Part shown: positions 8,939-18,077 of the stretch, piece after piece
Position numbering within the stretch: position 1 is the stretch's first letter
How the letters are laid out: every line of letters starts with the position of its first letter
Assembly: GCA_003489505.1 (NCBI GenBank)
Contig: DNMA01000077.1
Span: 1-19,397 of the forward strand
Length of the DNA stretch: 19,397 bases
DNA from: Legionellales bacterium
GTDB taxonomy: Bacteria; Pseudomonadota; Gammaproteobacteria; Legionellales; Legionellaceae
Direction: 5' to 3'
Position numbers and translations under genes: made by a program
The notes under the pieces: generated by a model
What the model saw: the letters and a program-made list of their open reading frames with translations, nothing else
Databases searched by the model: none
Told to the model about the DNA's origin: nothing

Positions 8939-10861
8939 ATGGAAAGCGTACGCTCAGCCGAAGTCGTCGTGATTGGCGGAGGAATTGCTGGAATTAGTGC
9001 AGCACTTAAAATTGCTACAACACATAACGTCTTATTACTGGAACGAAAACATTTATTTTGGGGCGCAAGTGGTCGAAATCCTGGGCGCATGGGCCATGGC
9101 TATCATTATATGGATCTTCAAACTGCCAAAATGTATCTTCATGCATCTATTGCCGTTCAACGTAATTATCCGGATTTTCTTATCGGAAAAGATCTCCCCT
9201 TTGAACACCCGATTCGCCATGGACGATACTATGTCACTAAGGACTCCAATTATTCATTTGAAGAAGTCATGGAAACTTATAGGGCTATACAACAAGAGTA
9301 TGCAGCCTTAATTGAAGAGGACCCTCAGAATCAAGTATTTGGTCCCGTAGAAACATTTTTAAAAGTGCTGGCCCCAGAAGATTATGATTCTCATATTAAT
9401 TCTGAGATTGTTCAAGGTGCTGTAGAAACTGCAGAGCATTTGTTTAATTGGCCCGAGTTTGCAAAACATATCCAAGAAGTGATTGCAGCGCATCCTCGAA
9501 TTAAACTTTTAGAAAATACAGAAGTTATTCATATTGAACCAAGGCCCTCAAGAGATGTGCGCTTTGGTATTGAAACGGCTCAAACTCAAGAGGATGCGAG
9601 TGTATCTCGTTTGAAGATTAATTCCAATTTCATCGTTAATTCCTCTTGGGAAAATATTGAATTTTTAAATGAAAAAGCTGGCAGTCGTTATATTAACCGA
9701 ATGCGCACCAATCGTTTAAAATGTTTGTTAGAAGTCGAGCTACCTGAATCCTTACGGGATGTCAATTCAGCATTTTTCTGTATGGGTTCTTTTTGTATGT
9801 TTTCTAACATGGGTAATGGTCGTGGGATGATTACCTTAGCGGATATTACAAATATGGCTACCAGCTATGCGGTAAAAATTGATGCAAATATGGAGCGTTA
9901 TATTCACGGTGATGTCAGTGCAGAAGAAGAAAATGAAATTGCTGCTTTTATTATAGCGGGTGCTGCTCAATATATGCCGCTAATTGCAGAAGCACGAAAA
10001 ACTCGGTTAATGTTTGGCATTGTTCAAACTCAAGGTGAGCTTAATCTTAGGGATTTATTAGACCCGCGTGCGGCGCATCATTTTCGAAATTACCATGGGA
10101 TTCGGGAAGAATATCAAGGGCTTATTTCGAACCCAGCGATGAAGCTCTTTTATTTTTTAGAAAATGCTACGATGGTCTATCATTTTTTTGAACTCCAACA
10201 ACAAAGAGAACTTAACCATCAAGAAGTTTATCGTCGATTAATGGAAGCCGCGCATTATCCCTGGGGACATTTATTCCCAAATGATCTCAAAAGAGCCATC
10301 TATTTTATCATTGATAGGATGATGCTCGGTCCTACTGAAGACCCCAGAAAAATTGTAAATGATATGTCTCGAACTATGTTTTTAAAACTTGATTTTCATA
10401 AGTATATATCCTATGCCAGACAAACTACCACTGAATTATTTTCACTCTCGCCTCATATAGCCCTTCGCTTGATGATTAAAAACTATGGCCGAGATCCTTA
10501 CTTTGGCCTTACTATCCACCCACCTGCTCAACCATTGCGTGAAGAGGCTAAAGTCTCCTTTGAATTATATTCACCTAAACCTTTGGTGAAAACTCTTTCG
10601 ATTTATGGGTTGACTGCTACAGCTTCAAAAACATTGAGTGCGGTGGCACTTAAAAAAACGCGTTCTTTATCATTTTTTGCACCGATTAATGCTTTCGATG
10701 TAAAATGTAATCCTATGGATAGTGATGAATCAGTACAAACAAGGTCAGCAAGACCCAGTTCGGTAGATTATGCGATGTTTGCTTCTGCACTATGTTGTAG
10801 TAGCGATTCAAAAGCCTATGGTTGTGATGATTCTATTTTCCCCCTTTCACCCCGTAATTAA
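8939..10861 (+). CDS. FAD-dependent oxidoreductase (DAO-fold) with unassigned C-terminal extension
   Basis: This is a 640-residue flavoprotein of the D-amino-acid-oxidase-like fold; the substrate is not known. The N-terminus has a Rossmann FAD-binding strand and turn: EVVVIGGGIAGISAAL with GGGIAG at 13-18, and acidic Glu35 ending the second strand (LLLERK). GASGRNPGRMGHGYH (42-56) matches the DAO flavin-contact motif ASGRNxG. YHGIREEYQG (385-394) resembles the late GIRP region of the fold. Residues from about 420 to 640 match no domain I recognise, and the last 50 are rich in Ser and Cys, including the pair Cys619-Cys620. No signal peptide or membrane segment is evident, so it is probably cytoplasmic. 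It lies 23 nt upstream of the hybrid kinase gene, suggesting co-transcription. FAD oxidoreductase is secure; specific enzyme names would be guesses. Confidence 0.85.
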   Translation: MESVRSAEVVVIGGGIAGISAALKIATTHNVLLLERKHLFWGASGRNPGRMGHGYHYMDLQTAKMYLHASIAVQRNYPDFLIGKDLPFEHPIRHGRYYVTKDSNYSFEEVMETYRAIQQEYAALIEEDPQNQVFGPVETFLKVLAPEDYDSHINSEIVQGAVETAEHLFNWPEFAKHIQEVIAAHPRIKLLENTEVIHIEPRPSRDVRFGIETAQTQEDASVSRLKINSNFIVNSSWENIEFLNEKAGSRYINRMRTNRLKCLLEVELPESLRDVNSAFFCMGSFCMFSNMGNGRGMITLADITNMATSYAVKIDANMERYIHGDVSAEEENEIAAFIIAGAAQYMPLIAEARKTRLMFGIVQTQGELNLRDLLDPRAAHHFRNYHGIREEYQGLISNPAMKLFYFLENATMVYHFFELQQQRELNHQEVYRRLMEAAHYPWGHLFPNDLKRAIYFIIDRMMLGPTEDPRKIVNDMSRTMFLKLDFHKYISYARQTTTELFSLSPHIALRLMIKNYGRDPYFGLTIHPPAQPLREEAKVSFELYSPKPLVKTLSIYGLTATASKTLSAVALKKTRSLSFFAPINAFDVKCNPMDSDESVQTRSARPSSVDYAMFASALCCSSDSKAYGCDDSIFPLSPRN

Positions 10862-10884
10862 TAAGATAAAAGGTTGTTTTTTTT

Positions 10885-12909
10885 ATGCATGAAATGTATT
10901 GGACGAGTTTGGATTTTTTAAATGACTTAATCGAACAAATTCCTGCGGGTATTTTTTGGAAAGATAACAATTCAGTTTTCTTAGGCTGTAATCATTTTTT
11001 TGCTCGGCTGGCTGACATTAAAAATCCTAAAGATATTATTGGTAAAACTGACTATGATTTACCTTGGGCGCAATACCAAGCACAATTTTATATTGCAGAC
11101 GACCAAGAAGTTATCCAATCGCAAAAACCTAAACTTGGAATTGAAGAGTATCTGACTTTGGCTGATGGCTCCGAATGTGTTCTACTGACTAATAAAATTC
11201 CATTATTTGATAAAACAGGGCATGTCGTAGGAATTCTAGGTATTTTCCATGATATTACCAGAAGAAAAAATATGGAAATGCAATTAGAACAAGAAAAAAA
11301 TCGCGCCCAAATGGCCAATAATGCAAAAACTGAGTTCATCACCAATATGAGTCATGATATTCGAACACCATTAACCGGTGTGATTAGTTTATCTCATTAT
11401 CTGTATGAAAAGCTTTATGATGAAAACGCAAAGCAGTTTGCGCAATGGATTTTTGAAAGTGGGCAGCAATTGCTATCCTTACTTAATAGTATTCTAGATT
11501 TAGTTTCTTCAGATAATCTCCAAGAAGGTGATATATGCTATGAAGCATTTGACTTAGCGCAATTGATTAATGACATCATTAAAATGCACAAGCCTACCTT
11601 TGTGACCAAAAATCTAGATTTTGAGTTGGATTTTGACGCTAGTTTACAATTAACCGTTTTAGGCGACCGTTCTAAAATTTTTCGTACACTCCTTAATTTA
11701 TTAAGTAATGCAATTAAATTTACTTCACAAGGCAAAATTATTCTGCGAGTCAGTTGTTTAGAAAAAACCGACACCCAAGTAAAGCTTGAATTCAGAGTGA
11801 TTGATTCTGGAATTGGTATACCATTTGATTTACAATCCAAAGTTTTCGATAGATTTTATAAAGCACATCCTTCTTATATGGGAGTTTATAAAGGCCATGG
11901 TTTGGGTTTACATATTGCCAAAACCTATGTTGAATTAATGGGTGGAACAATTTATTTAGAAAGCACACCTGGAAGTGGTGCTCAATTTTATTTTCATATA
12001 ACAATGGATTTGATAATGAATGAAAGGATTCAATCAACAACGCAATTAGAACCTATTAAACTTGCTGCAAATGATTTGTCAGAAGAAATAGTTCAAAAAT
12101 CAAGTAATCTAAAATCTTCAATTCAATTGATGTTGGTTGAAGATAATAAAATCGCCCGTAAAATGGTTGAAATTTTTTGCCAGCAACTTGGATATGATTT
12201 AGATTGTTTTGAGTCGGTTCAACAAGCGCTTCAAGCCTATGATCAAAAACATTATGATTTAGTGATTACAGATATCGGCCTGCCAGAGCAATCGGGTTAT
12301 GATTTAGCCAAAATTATTCGCACGAATGAAGCTGAAACAGGCGCTATACCTGTACCTATTATTGGATTGACAGCGCATGCTCATTTTAGTGTTAAAAATA
12401 ATTGTCTTAATGCCGGTATGCAAGATGTATTACATAAGCCCATGTCATTGGAGCTTTTAAGTAGTACAATCACAGCCTATTGTAATCATATCTCTCAGAT
12501 TCAATCGATGGCAGATTCTTCTGCAGATGTGAAGTTTTATCTAAATTATCAATATTATGAAAAATTTAATTTATTTAATTTAGAAAAAGCAATATCACGT
12601 ATTCAATCTCAATCGACATTGAAAGAAATGATTATGATGTTTTTACATCAAGATTTAGAGCCTAATCTAGATTCTGCAAATTATGCATTTGAACAAAGAC
12701 AATATGGTAGTTTGCAAGATATTGCTCATAAAATACGTGGTGGCTCAGTCTATTGTTGTACTGAGCGCTTACATAGGGTCAGTGAAAGCTTAGAAAATGT
12801 TCTGGTGAATCAAGAAGATATAGATATTAAAACTTTATTTCCAGTTTGGTCTTATGTTTTATATCAAACCATACAAGAGTTAAGGCATTGGTTAACTAAA
12901 GAACATTAA
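10885..12909 (+). CDS. Soluble hybrid sensor histidine kinase (PAS-HisKA-HATPase-REC-HPt)
   Basis: This 674-residue protein is a complete phosphorelay kinase in one chain. A PAS sensor domain (about 10-125; WKDNNSVFLGCN, IIGKTDYDLPW) is followed by a short coiled linker. The HisKA H-box is FITNMSHDIRTPLTG, with phospho-acceptor His157. The HATPase carries N-box Asn275, DSGIGI (307-312) and GHGLGLHIA (337-345). The receiver (about 413-535) has Glu419-Asp420, phospho-acceptor Asp463, Thr496 and Lys518. The C-terminal HPt domain has AHKIRGGS with His615. The order resembles ArcB, but no membrane segment is present, so the signal is sensed in the cytoplasm. No response regulator is in the window. 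AAAGG lies 11 nt before the ATG, and the gene follows the FAD oxidoreductase by 23 nt. The ligand is unknown; a redox signal linked to its neighbour is only an inference. Confidence 0.93.
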   Translation: MHEMYWTSLDFLNDLIEQIPAGIFWKDNNSVFLGCNHFFARLADIKNPKDIIGKTDYDLPWAQYQAQFYIADDQEVIQSQKPKLGIEEYLTLADGSECVLLTNKIPLFDKTGHVVGILGIFHDITRRKNMEMQLEQEKNRAQMANNAKTEFITNMSHDIRTPLTGVISLSHYLYEKLYDENAKQFAQWIFESGQQLLSLLNSILDLVSSDNLQEGDICYEAFDLAQLINDIIKMHKPTFVTKNLDFELDFDASLQLTVLGDRSKIFRTLLNLLSNAIKFTSQGKIILRVSCLEKTDTQVKLEFRVIDSGIGIPFDLQSKVFDRFYKAHPSYMGVYKGHGLGLHIAKTYVELMGGTIYLESTPGSGAQFYFHITMDLIMNERIQSTTQLEPIKLAANDLSEEIVQKSSNLKSSIQLMLVEDNKIARKMVEIFCQQLGYDLDCFESVQQALQAYDQKHYDLVITDIGLPEQSGYDLAKIIRTNEAETGAIPVPIIGLTAHAHFSVKNNCLNAGMQDVLHKPMSLELLSSTITAYCNHISQIQSMADSSADVKFYLNYQYYEKFNLFNLEKAISRIQSQSTLKEMIMMFLHQDLEPNLDSANYAFEQRQYGSLQDIAHKIRGGSVYCCTERLHRVSESLENVLVNQEDIDIKTLFPVWSYVLYQTIQELRHWLTKEH

Positions 12910-12937
12910 CTAAATTGAGAAAAAAACAAGAAAACAC

Positions 12938-12966
12938 TTGCATTGAAATGAAAAAGCCCATATAAT
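12938..12966 (+). promoter_or_regulatory. Promoter of the initiator tRNA (and rimP-nusA-infB operon)
   Basis: TTGCAT (12938-12943) and an exact consensus TATAAT (12961-12966) are separated by 17 nt, the optimal sigma-70 spacing. Transcription would begin near 12973, a few bases before the mature tRNA 5' end at 12979. It lies in the 69-nt gap after the kinase gene and is the clearest promoter in the window. Confidence 0.8.
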
Positions 12967-12978
12967 TCACATCATTGA

Positions 12979-13055
<77 letters not shown>

Positions 13056-13060
13056 GATAT

Positions 13061-13082
13061 AACCCCATTTATGGGGTTTTTT
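13061..13082 (+). terminator. Intrinsic terminator/attenuator between tRNA-fMet and rimP
   Basis: AACCCCA (13061-13067) pairs with TGGGGTT (13072-13078) around a 4-nt loop, and the 3' arm runs into six T (13077-13082). This is a textbook Rho-independent terminator, 5 nt after the tRNA CCA. Since no clear promoter lies between it and rimP, the downstream operon probably depends on partial readthrough. Confidence 0.85.
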
Positions 13083-13122
13083 ATTATGTGTAGAAAATTA
13101 ACTAACACGGTCTTTAAAACTC

Positions 13123-13572
13123 ATGACATCAAACATACAGCAAAAAATTGAAGCGCTTGTTCTTCCTATTATGGAAAGGATGGGATATAAACTTTGGGGG
13201 TGTCAATGTCTATTAAATCAAAAACAAAGATTAATAAGAATTTTTATTGACAAACCAGATGGTATTCTCTTAACTGATTGTGAACAAGTGAGTCATGCAG
13301 TCAGTGCAGTTTTAGACGTTGAAGATGTCCTTGCTGATCAATACAGACTGGAAATATCCTCTCCAGGGCTTCCCAAACCTTTATTTTATCCATGGCAGTA
13401 TCAAGAAAGTGTGGGCCAAAAAGTAAGAATAAAATTAATTCGAGTAATTGATGGGCATCGTTGGTTAATTGGTGATATTATTTCAACGAATGAGCAAGAA
13501 TTGAGTGTGCAACATGAAGGTGTCGTTTATCAAGTTGCATGGGCAAATATTTCAAAAGCATTTATTGAATAA
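13123..13572 (+). CDS. rimP: Ribosome maturation factor RimP
   Basis: RimP binds the 30S subunit during assembly and aids its maturation. The 149-residue length and two-domain layout fit the family: an alpha/beta N-terminal domain (GILLTDCEQVSHAVSAVLDVED) and a small beta-barrel C-terminal domain. The central motif reads LEISSPGLPKPLF (81-87 is PGLPKPL), where most family members have PGLDRPL, so two usually conserved residues differ. The ribosome-binding site is weak (ACGG about 12 nt upstream of the ATG), suggesting low expression. It lies after the tRNA terminator and 65 nt before nusA, as in other gammaproteobacteria. Confidence 0.95.
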   Translation: MTSNIQQKIEALVLPIMERMGYKLWGCQCLLNQKQRLIRIFIDKPDGILLTDCEQVSHAVSAVLDVEDVLADQYRLEISSPGLPKPLFYPWQYQESVGQKVRIKLIRVIDGHRWLIGDIISTNEQELSVQHEGVVYQVAWANISKAFIE

Positions 13573-13595
13573 GAGTTGTTAATTTTTTCAATAAA
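13561..13595 (+). repeat. Inverted repeat spanning the rimP stop codon
   Basis: TTTATTGAA (13561-13569) is the exact reverse complement of TTCAATAAA (13587-13595), with two further pairs inside after one mismatch. The rimP TAA (13570-13572) lies in the loop-proximal part. It is AT-rich, so the hairpin would be modest, and no U-tract follows. It is the third inverted repeat in the window that spans a stop codon. Confidence 0.45.
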
Positions 13596-13637
13596 AGATA
13601 ACTGTTCAAAACATATGATTTTAGGGCGGGGTCAGAA

Positions 13638-15110
13638 ATGAGTAAAGAATTACTATTAGTTGCTGAAGCATTATCCAATGAGAAAGGTGTTGATAAGCAA
13701 GTGGTTTTTGAAGCAATTCAAACAGCCATTGAAACAGCTACACGTAAATTATGTGGCTTAGAGTGGGGTATTCGCGTTAAATTAGATACTCGTTCTGGTG
13801 AATATGTGACCTATCGCTTTTGGGATGTTTTAGAGCCCAATGATATTGAATTTCCAGACAGACAATTAACTGTTGAAGAAGCGCAAGAACGTCAAGCGAA
13901 TGCTCAAGTTGGTGATCACATCGAAGAAGTGATTGAATCGGTTGCTTTTGGACGTATTGCAGCGCAAACTGCAAGACAAGTAATTATGCAAAAGGTTCGA
14001 GAAGCAGAAAGAAACCTAGTTGTTCAACAATATCGTGCTAAAGTTGGGCATCTGGTGCATGGTACCGTTAAAAAAGTAACCAGAGACTATATGATTGTGG
14101 ATTTGGGTGGTAAAGCAGAAGCGTTTTTACCGCGCAATGAAATGCTCCCCCAAGAAATGTTTCGTTTGAATGATAGAGTTCGTGCATTACTTTATGAAAT
14201 TGCTGACACTCCAAGAGGACCTCAACTATTACTTAGCCGTTCTCGTATAGAAATGTTGACAGAATTATTCACCATTGAAGTCCCTGAAATTGGTGAAAAT
14301 ATTATCCAAATTAAGACTGCAGCTCGTGAACCGGGTATTAGAGCTAAAATTGCAGTTAAAACCAATGATGGACGTATTGACCCTGTTGGCGCATGTGTAG
14401 GTATGCGAGGCTCTCGAGTTCAAGCCGTATCGACCGAACTAGGTGGTGAGCGCGTTGATATCATCTTATGGGATGACAATCCTGCCCAATTAGTTATTAA
14501 TGCAATGGCGCCTGCGGAAATCAGTTCGATTGTTGTTGATGAAGACTCTCATACTATGGACTTGGCTGTTCAGCCTGAACATTTATCTCCTGCAATTGGC
14601 CGAAATGGACAAAATGTCCGTTTGGCGAGTCAGTTAACTGGTTGGACTTTAAACGTCATGTCCGTTGCTGATTTAGAAGGCAAAAATCAAGCTGAAAGCA
14701 ATCGAATGGTTGAAATGTTTGTGAAGAATTTAGATATTGACGAAGAAATTGCTCAAGTATTAGTAGCGAGTGGTTTTTCCTCAATCGAAGAAATTGCATA
14801 TGTCCCTTCAGATGAAATTTTAACCATTGAAGGGTTTGATGAAGAGATTGTCAATGAACTTAAAAATCGAGCTAATACAGCCTTAATTGCCCAAGCCTTA
14901 TCATTAGAAAATGTTGATGGTGGTATTATGGCCTTAGAGGGTATGACTGCAGATATCGCTCAACAATTACAAAATAAAGGTATCAAAACATTAGAAGATG
15001 TAGCTGAGCTAGATGTTGAAGAATTAACCTTAATTCCAGGTGTAAGCGAAAAAAATGCTGGCAAGTGGATTATGAAGGCTCGTGAACCTTGGTTTAAAGA
15101 TAATCAATAA
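13638..15110 (+). CDS. nusA: Transcription termination/antitermination factor NusA
   Basis: NusA binds RNA polymerase and nascent RNA, modulating pausing, termination and antitermination. At 490 residues it has the full proteobacterial layout. These are the N-terminal polymerase-binding domain (1-130, with FGRIAAQTARQVIMQKVREAE), an S1 domain (about 135-200), and KH1 with GMRG at 255-258. KH2 has GRNG at 321-324, and two C-terminal acidic repeats (about 365-420 and 435-488) follow. The second of these contacts the alpha-subunit C-terminal domain in E. coli. A GGGGT element 5 nt before the ATG is an imperfect ribosome-binding site. It follows rimP by 65 nt and precedes infB by 52 nt. Confidence 0.97.
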   Translation: MSKELLLVAEALSNEKGVDKQVVFEAIQTAIETATRKLCGLEWGIRVKLDTRSGEYVTYRFWDVLEPNDIEFPDRQLTVEEAQERQANAQVGDHIEEVIESVAFGRIAAQTARQVIMQKVREAERNLVVQQYRAKVGHLVHGTVKKVTRDYMIVDLGGKAEAFLPRNEMLPQEMFRLNDRVRALLYEIADTPRGPQLLLSRSRIEMLTELFTIEVPEIGENIIQIKTAAREPGIRAKIAVKTNDGRIDPVGACVGMRGSRVQAVSTELGGERVDIILWDDNPAQLVINAMAPAEISSIVVDEDSHTMDLAVQPEHLSPAIGRNGQNVRLASQLTGWTLNVMSVADLEGKNQAESNRMVEMFVKNLDIDEEIAQVLVASGFSSIEEIAYVPSDEILTIEGFDEEIVNELKNRANTALIAQALSLENVDGGIMALEGMTADIAQQLQNKGIKTLEDVAELDVEELTLIPGVSEKNAGKWIMKAREPWFKDNQ

Positions 15111-15126
15111 ATGATATGATGACCAA

Positions 15127-15138
15127 ACCTGTACAGGT
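15127..15138 (+). repeat. 12-bp perfect palindrome in the nusA-infB gap
   Basis: ACCTGTACAGGT is a perfect palindrome 24 nt before the infB start codon and 10 nt before its ribosome-binding site. It could be a protein-binding dyad or a small RNA hairpin (the loop would consume the centre). It is not a LexA box, which needs CTG and CAG separated by ten bases. Confidence 0.4.
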
Positions 15139-15162
15139 GGAAATCTAGAGAGGAAATTGAAT

Positions 15163-17718
15163 ATGGCGGATGTTACAGTAAAGCAATTGGCTACCGCAGT
15201 CGGAGTACCTGTGGACCGTTTGTTGACACAGATTAAAGAGGCAGGCCTTCCAATAACAAATGAAACGCAAGTGATTAATGAAGAGCAAAAAAAATTGCTT
15301 CTTAATTATTTAAAAACTTCACATGCCTCTGGCTCAAATCTAATGCCTAACCGCATCACATTGAAGCGTAAAAGCCTCTCTCAGGTTGTTAGCCAAGACA
15401 GTCAAGGTCATAAAACAGTTAATATTGAAGTTCGCAAGAAAAAAGTCTTTGTAAAAAAAGAACCTGTTGAAGACGTGCCAGTGGCTGAAATTGAAGAACC
15501 CACACCAGAGCCCGTAGTTACTGCAAATGTTCTACAAGAACAAGTGACCCATGCAGCACAAGCGCTTGAAACTTCGAGCTTAGAAAATGCACAAGTTGCA
15601 ACGGAAAACCCTGTTGTTGCGGTTGAAGAAGTTGCTGCTGTAGTAGAGTCTACTCCGGCTGCAGAAGAGACAAAAGCTTCAGAAAAACCCAAAGAAAAGC
15701 ATGAGGTCAAACCTAAAAAGAAAACTTATGCTCAAGAGGAAGTTGAAGAAGGCAATGTTTTTAATAAACATAAAGCAGCTGGTAATAAGAAAAAGACCTC
15801 TCATCATCCAGCACCGATGATTGCTGATGATTCAGGTGAACTCGAGGGTTATCTCCCTTCAAGACGTTTTAAACCTAAAAAGAAAAAATCTTTTGAAAAA
15901 TCAGAGAAATTTAAAGAAGCACAAGAGTCTTTAAAACATGGCTTTGAAATGCCTACAGCTCCTGTTGTGCATGAAGTTTTAATTCCTGAAACCATTGTTG
16001 TTTCAGATTTAGCTAAAAGAATGTCTGTCAAAGCCGCAGATTTGATTAAAACCTTGATGACCATGGGTGTCATGGCCAATATCAATCAGGTTTTAGACCA
16101 AGAAACAGCTGTTTTAGCCGTTGAGGAAATGGGACATGTTGCTAAGCCATTAATGGAAAATGCCATTGAAGACAATTTAGATGAATCATTAAATCAACAA
16201 CATGAATTAAAGCCAAGAGCTCCAGTGGTTACCATCATGGGTCACGTTGACCATGGTAAAACCTCTTTATTAGACTATATTCGTCGCGCACGTGTTGCTG
16301 CAGGCGAAGCAGGTGGTATTACCCAACATATCGGCGCCTACCATGTGAGTACACCTCGTGGTGAAATTACCTTTTTAGACACCCCAGGCCATGCGGCATT
16401 TACCGCAATGCGTGCTCGTGGTGCCCAAGCGACTGACTTAGTTGTCTTAATCGTTGCTGCAGATGATGGTGTTAAACCACAAACTATTGAAGCGATTCAA
16501 CATGCTAAAGCTGCAAAAGTGCCAGTGATTGTTGCGATTAACAAAATGGATAAACCAGGTGTAGACCCTGATAAAGTCATGAATGAACTTGCAAATTATG
16601 AAGTGATTCCTGAAGCTTGGGGTGGGGATACTATGTTTATTCCTATCTCTGCAAAAACAGGTTTAGGCATCGATGAATTATTAGACTCGATTGTACTACA
16701 AGCAGAAGTATTAGAATTAAAAGCATCAGATGAAGGTGTTGCAAAAGGTGTAGTAATTGAATCTCGTCTTGATAAAGGGCGTGGTCCTGTTGCGACAATC
16801 TTAGTTCAACGTGGAACTTTAAGACGTGGAGATATTTTATTAGCCGGCTTTCAATATGGTCGTGTTCGTGCATTAGTGGACGATCAAGGTCGTTTGATTG
16901 AAAGCGCAGGCCCTTCGATTCCTGTTGAAGTACTCGGTTTATCTGCAGTACCACATGCCGGTGATGATGCGATTGTTGTTTTAGATGAGAAAAAAGCACG
17001 AGAAGTCGCTTTATTCCGTCAGGGCAAATTTAGAGATGTTCAAATTGCTAAACGTACTAAAGGTTCTTTAGAAGGTTTATTTGAAAATCTCAATGCCTCA
17101 CAACTTCAAGTATTAAATGTAGTATTAAAAGCGGATGTTCAAGGCTCTGTTGAAGCGATTTCTGATGCGCTACGTAAATTATCCACTGATGAAGTGAGTG
17201 TGGCGATTATTGCCAATGGTGTTGGTGGTATCACAGAATCTGATATTCACTTGGCCATTGCATCCAATGCCATGGTCATTGGTTTTAACGTTCGTGCCGA
17301 TGCTTCTGCAAAACGTTTAGCTGAGTCAGAAAACGTACCTCTTCATTATTACAGTGTTATTTATGACATCGTCGATAACATTAAAAATGCAATGTCTGGT
17401 ATGTTGCAGCCACAATTTAGAGAACAAATTGTTGGTATTTGTGAAGTTCGTGAAGTATTCCGTTCACCAAAATTAGGTGCAGTTGCAGGTTGTATGGTTG
17501 TTGAAGGTTTTGTAAAACGTAATCTTCCAATTCGTGTTCTTCGTGATAACGTGGTGATTTATGAAGGAACATTAGAATCTCTACGTCGTTTTAAAGAAGA
17601 CGTCGCAGAAGTTCGACAAGGATTTGAATGTGGTGTGGGCGTTAAAAACTATAATGACGTCAAGCCAGGTGATTTAATTGAAGTCTTTGAAAAAATTGAA
17701 GAAAGAAGAGTGTTATGA
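15163..17718 (+). CDS. infB: Translation initiation factor IF2
   Basis: IF2 is the GTPase that brings fMet-tRNA to the 30S P site and promotes 50S joining. From ATG 15163 it is 851 residues. It begins with an IF2_N domain ([21 protein letters not shown]), then a long charged Ala/Val/Glu/Lys-rich linker (about 85-260) and a second IF2_N-like segment (about 275-330). The G domain has G1 GHVDHGKT (360-367), [19 protein letters not shown] and SAK, and beta-barrel domains and the C-terminal tRNA-binding domain follow. A TTG two codons upstream (15157) is in frame. ATG 15163 is preferred because AGAGGA sits 8 nt before it and [10 protein letters not shown] is the usual start. The last codons overlap rbfA by 4 nt (ATGA). 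Confidence 0.97.
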   Translation: MADVTVKQLATAVGVPVDRLLTQIKEAGLPITNETQVINEEQKKLLLNYLKTSHASGSNLMPNRITLKRKSLSQVVSQDSQGHKTVNIEVRKKKVFVKKEPVEDVPVAEIEEPTPEPVVTANVLQEQVTHAAQALETSSLENAQVATENPVVAVEEVAAVVESTPAAEETKASEKPKEKHEVKPKKKTYAQEEVEEGNVFNKHKAAGNKKKTSHHPAPMIADDSGELEGYLPSRRFKPKKKKSFEKSEKFKEAQESLKHGFEMPTAPVVHEVLIPETIVVSDLAKRMSVKAADLIKTLMTMGVMANINQVLDQETAVLAVEEMGHVAKPLMENAIEDNLDESLNQQHELKPRAPVVTIMGHVDHGKTSLLDYIRRARVAAGEAGGITQHIGAYHVSTPRGEITFLDTPGHAAFTAMRARGAQATDLVVLIVAADDGVKPQTIEAIQHAKAAKVPVIVAINKMDKPGVDPDKVMNELANYEVIPEAWGGDTMFIPISAKTGLGIDELLDSIVLQAEVLELKASDEGVAKGVVIESRLDKGRGPVATILVQRGTLRRGDILLAGFQYGRVRALVDDQGRLIESAGPSIPVEVLGLSAVPHAGDDAIVVLDEKKAREVALFRQGKFRDVQIAKRTKGSLEGLFENLNASQLQVLNVVLKADVQGSVEAISDALRKLSTDEVSVAIIANGVGGITESDIHLAIASNAMVIGFNVRADASAKRLAESENVPLHYYSVIYDIVDNIKNAMSGMLQPQFREQIVGICEVREVFRSPKLGAVAGCMVVEGFVKRNLPIRVLRDNVVIYEGTLESLRRFKEDVAEVRQGFECGVGVKNYNDVKPGDLIEVFEKIEERRVL

Positions 17719-18077
17719 AAACCCCATCTAAACGTACACAACGTGTAGCAGAGCTGATACAAAGAAAATTAGCAGAGCTGATTCAAAAAGAATGTAAAGA
17801 TCCAAGATTACCCTCTTGGATCACAATTTCTGCTGTTGACGTGAGCTCTGATTTTTCTTTTGCAAAAGTATATTTTACCGTTTTAAACTCAGACCCATCA
17901 GAGACCTTACTGGCTTTGAATTCAGTATCTAGTTTTTTACGAGCGCAACTTGCCAAGTCTCTAACGATGCGTATTGTGCCACAATTGCAGTTTGTGCATG
18001 ATGAATCGTTAGATTATGGCCGTAAAATGAAATCGATTATCAATCAAGCCAATGTGGATTCAGAAGAAAACGAATGA
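17715..18077 (+). CDS. rbfA: Ribosome-binding factor A
   Basis: RbfA is a small 30S assembly factor with a KH-type fold, needed for late 16S 5'-end maturation and cold adaptation. The 120-residue length is typical. The N-terminal helix [20 protein letters not shown], the middle strand [13 protein letters not shown] and the C-terminal motif [13 protein letters not shown] are all family hallmarks. Its ATG overlaps the infB stop (ATGA), and its own stop overlaps the truB ATG in the same way, so translation of the three genes is coupled. Confidence 0.96.
   Translation: MKTPSKRTQRVAELIQRKLAELIQKECKDPRLPSWITISAVDVSSDFSFAKVYFTVLNSDPSETLLALNSVSSFLRAQLAKSLTMRIVPQLQFVHDESLDYGRKMKSIINQANVDSEENE

Noticed and set aside
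8973..9311. 112-codon open frame in another frame inside the FAD oxidoreductase gene
   Set aside because: It overlaps the Rossmann motif frame, has no domain features and no ribosome-binding site.
12892..12914. Direct repeat TTAACTAAA (two copies) at the kinase gene end as a mobile-element target duplication
   Set aside because: The copies are only 14 nt apart with nothing between them, and are better explained by AT-rich coincidence.
13561..13637. Promoter for nusA (TATGAT at 13614-13619)
   Set aside because: No -35-like hexamer lies at 16-18 nt upstream, so support is too weak to list.
15127..15138. LexA-type SOS box at the palindrome before infB
   Set aside because: A LexA site needs CTG and CAG ten bases apart; here they are separated by only two bases (CTG-TA-CAG).
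15157..15162. TTG at 15157 as the infB start
   Set aside because: ATG 15163 has an 8-nt spacer to AGAGGA and gives the usual IF2 N-terminus.
15408..15710. Ser/Thr-rich reverse-strand frame inside infB
   Set aside because: Its odd composition is the antisense reading of the Ala/Glu/Val-rich IF2 linker, not an independent gene.
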